A DNA stretch of 64,000 nucleotides, taken from Hansschlegelia beijingensis. GTDB taxonomy: Bacteria; Pseudomonadota; Alphaproteobacteria; Rhizobiales; Methylopilaceae. Below, one piece after another: positions 63,382 to 64,000 of the stretch. How positions within the stretch are numbered: position 1 is the stretch's first letter; the number at the start of each line of letters is the position of its first letter. The stretch lies in the NCBI RefSeq assembly GCF_014196425.1, contig NZ_JACIDR010000001.1, positions 124,001 to 188,000 of the forward strand. The letters are read 5' to 3'. A model generated the notes under the pieces. It was not told the origin of the DNA. It was given only the letters and a program-made list of their open reading frames with translations, and did not search any database. The position numbers and the translations under genes were made by a program.

Positions 63382-64000
63382 CGCTCGGCCTCGCCGAGCT
63401 GCGCATGCAGGCCGAGCAGCGCCTCGGTCGCGGGCCGATCGGTGCGGTGGATGATGAAGCTCCAGCCATGGCGGCGCGCGATCCCGGCGACTGCGGCGCG
63501 GTGGCGCGCAAGCCGTTCCTCATAGCCCGCCCGCCACTCCTCGGCCCGGCCCGCGACCAGCCTGAGGCCGCCATCCGGGTCGATGAATTCGGTGCGGCCC
63601 CAGAACGGGAACGTCTCCTCCGCGGGGTCGGCGATCATCACCAGATGCCCCCGGCCGCCGCGTCCGGCGAGACCCGCGACCGCCGCTTCGATCTCCTCTT
63701 CGGGCGCCAGCAGGTCGCCGATCACCACCGCTTCCGCGAGGCGGGCGATCGGCGCCGTGGCCGGCGGCAGATGTCCGCCATCGTCGGGAGCGTAGGCGAG
63801 CGCCTGCGCCAGACGCTCGGTGGCGAGCCGGCTGGCCGTCGGCCGGCTGAGGCCAAGCAGGCCGACCCGCTCTCCGCCCCGCACCAGAAGATCCGCGAGC
63901 GCAAGGCCCAGCACCACGGCCCGCTCGATCTTCGGGACGGGCGCGAGACTCGATCGGAAGGCCATGGACCGGGAACGGTCGATCCAGATCCAGACGGTGT
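63378..64000 (-). CDS. DUF58 domain protein, 3' part (continues beyond the window)
   Basis: Only the C-terminal part is present; the frame stays open to position 64000. At the edge it reads TVWIWIDRSRSM, the DUF58 hallmark with a VWA-like DxSxS metal motif, followed by a Rossmann-like fold (GGERVGLLGLS, LVMIADPAEETFPFWGRTEF). DUF58 proteins usually follow a MoxR-type AAA+ ATPase, so moxR probably lies just beyond the window. It is first of three coupled genes here. Confidence 0.9.
   Translation of the reverse strand, partial: TVWIWIDRSRSMAFRSSLAPVPKIERAVVLGLALADLLVRGGERVGLLGLSRPTASRLATERLAQALAYAPDDGGHLPPATAPIARLAEAVVIGDLLAPEEEIEAAVAGLAGRGGRGHLVMIADPAEETFPFWGRTEFIDPDGGLRLVAGRAEEWRAGYEERLARHRAAVAGIARRHGWSFIIHRTDRPATEALLGLHAQLGEAER

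Overview
This is a GC-rich stretch of chromosome from an alphaproteobacterium, most likely a member of the Hyphomicrobiales (Rhizobiales). Three things point there: a PhyR-NepR-EcfG general stress locus, a ruvCAB-ybgC-tolQRAB-pal-cpoB-tilS block, and a tkt-gap-pgk-fba cluster next to zapA and a 6S RNA candidate. Coding density is high, many neighbours overlap by 1-4 bases, and GTG or TTG starts occur. I saw no phage, insertion sequence, CRISPR array, rRNA or tRNA. The species cannot be named from this.

Layout. 1-8 kb: the first codons of rpmE, an exporter, a GNAT enzyme, a MotA/MotB-like envelope pair, an inositol-monophosphatase-family enzyme, EF-P, a secreted Sel1-repeat protein and a ThiE-like protein without the usual catalytic residues. 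8-14 kb: central carbon genes (class I aldolase, pgk, gap, tkt) with a glycolipid-binding-family gene between gap and pgk. 14-17 kb: a DUF4164 protein, zapA, 6S RNA, 5-formyl-THF cyclo-ligase, a YmdB-like phosphodiesterase and a cold-shock gene with a clear terminator. 17-22 kb: a YdeP-type molybdopterin oxidoreductase with a small partner, YebC (TTG start) and a TauE/SafE permease.

22-36 kb: an Hsp70-like protein, ruvCAB and the Tol-Pal cell-envelope operon. Two secreted trypsin-like protease genes sit antisense between ybgC and tolQ. A 320-base nested palindromic element separates tolB from pal. tilS is followed by a small Cys-containing membrane protein and a PCu(A)C copper chaperone, not by ftsH.

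36-46 kb: recQ, a SPOUT methyltransferase, Uup, then the general stress locus (two HisKA_2-like proteins, ecfG, nepR, a small membrane protein, dps, phyR) and a divergent Crp/Fnr regulator. In this system phosphorylated PhyR takes NepR away from the sigma factor EcfG, which then reads stress promoters; a near-consensus EcfG promoter lies in front of dps. Both histidine-kinase-like proteins here have lost the ATP-binding residues of the catalytic domain, which is the most interesting signal in the window.

46-64 kb: galE with an overlapping MFS transporter, an OpgC-like membrane protein, pyruvate carboxylase, assorted small envelope and hydrolase genes, and at the right edge a three-gene operon (DUF58, DUF4159 and a large VWA-like membrane protein) of the MoxR-associated type that continues beyond the window.
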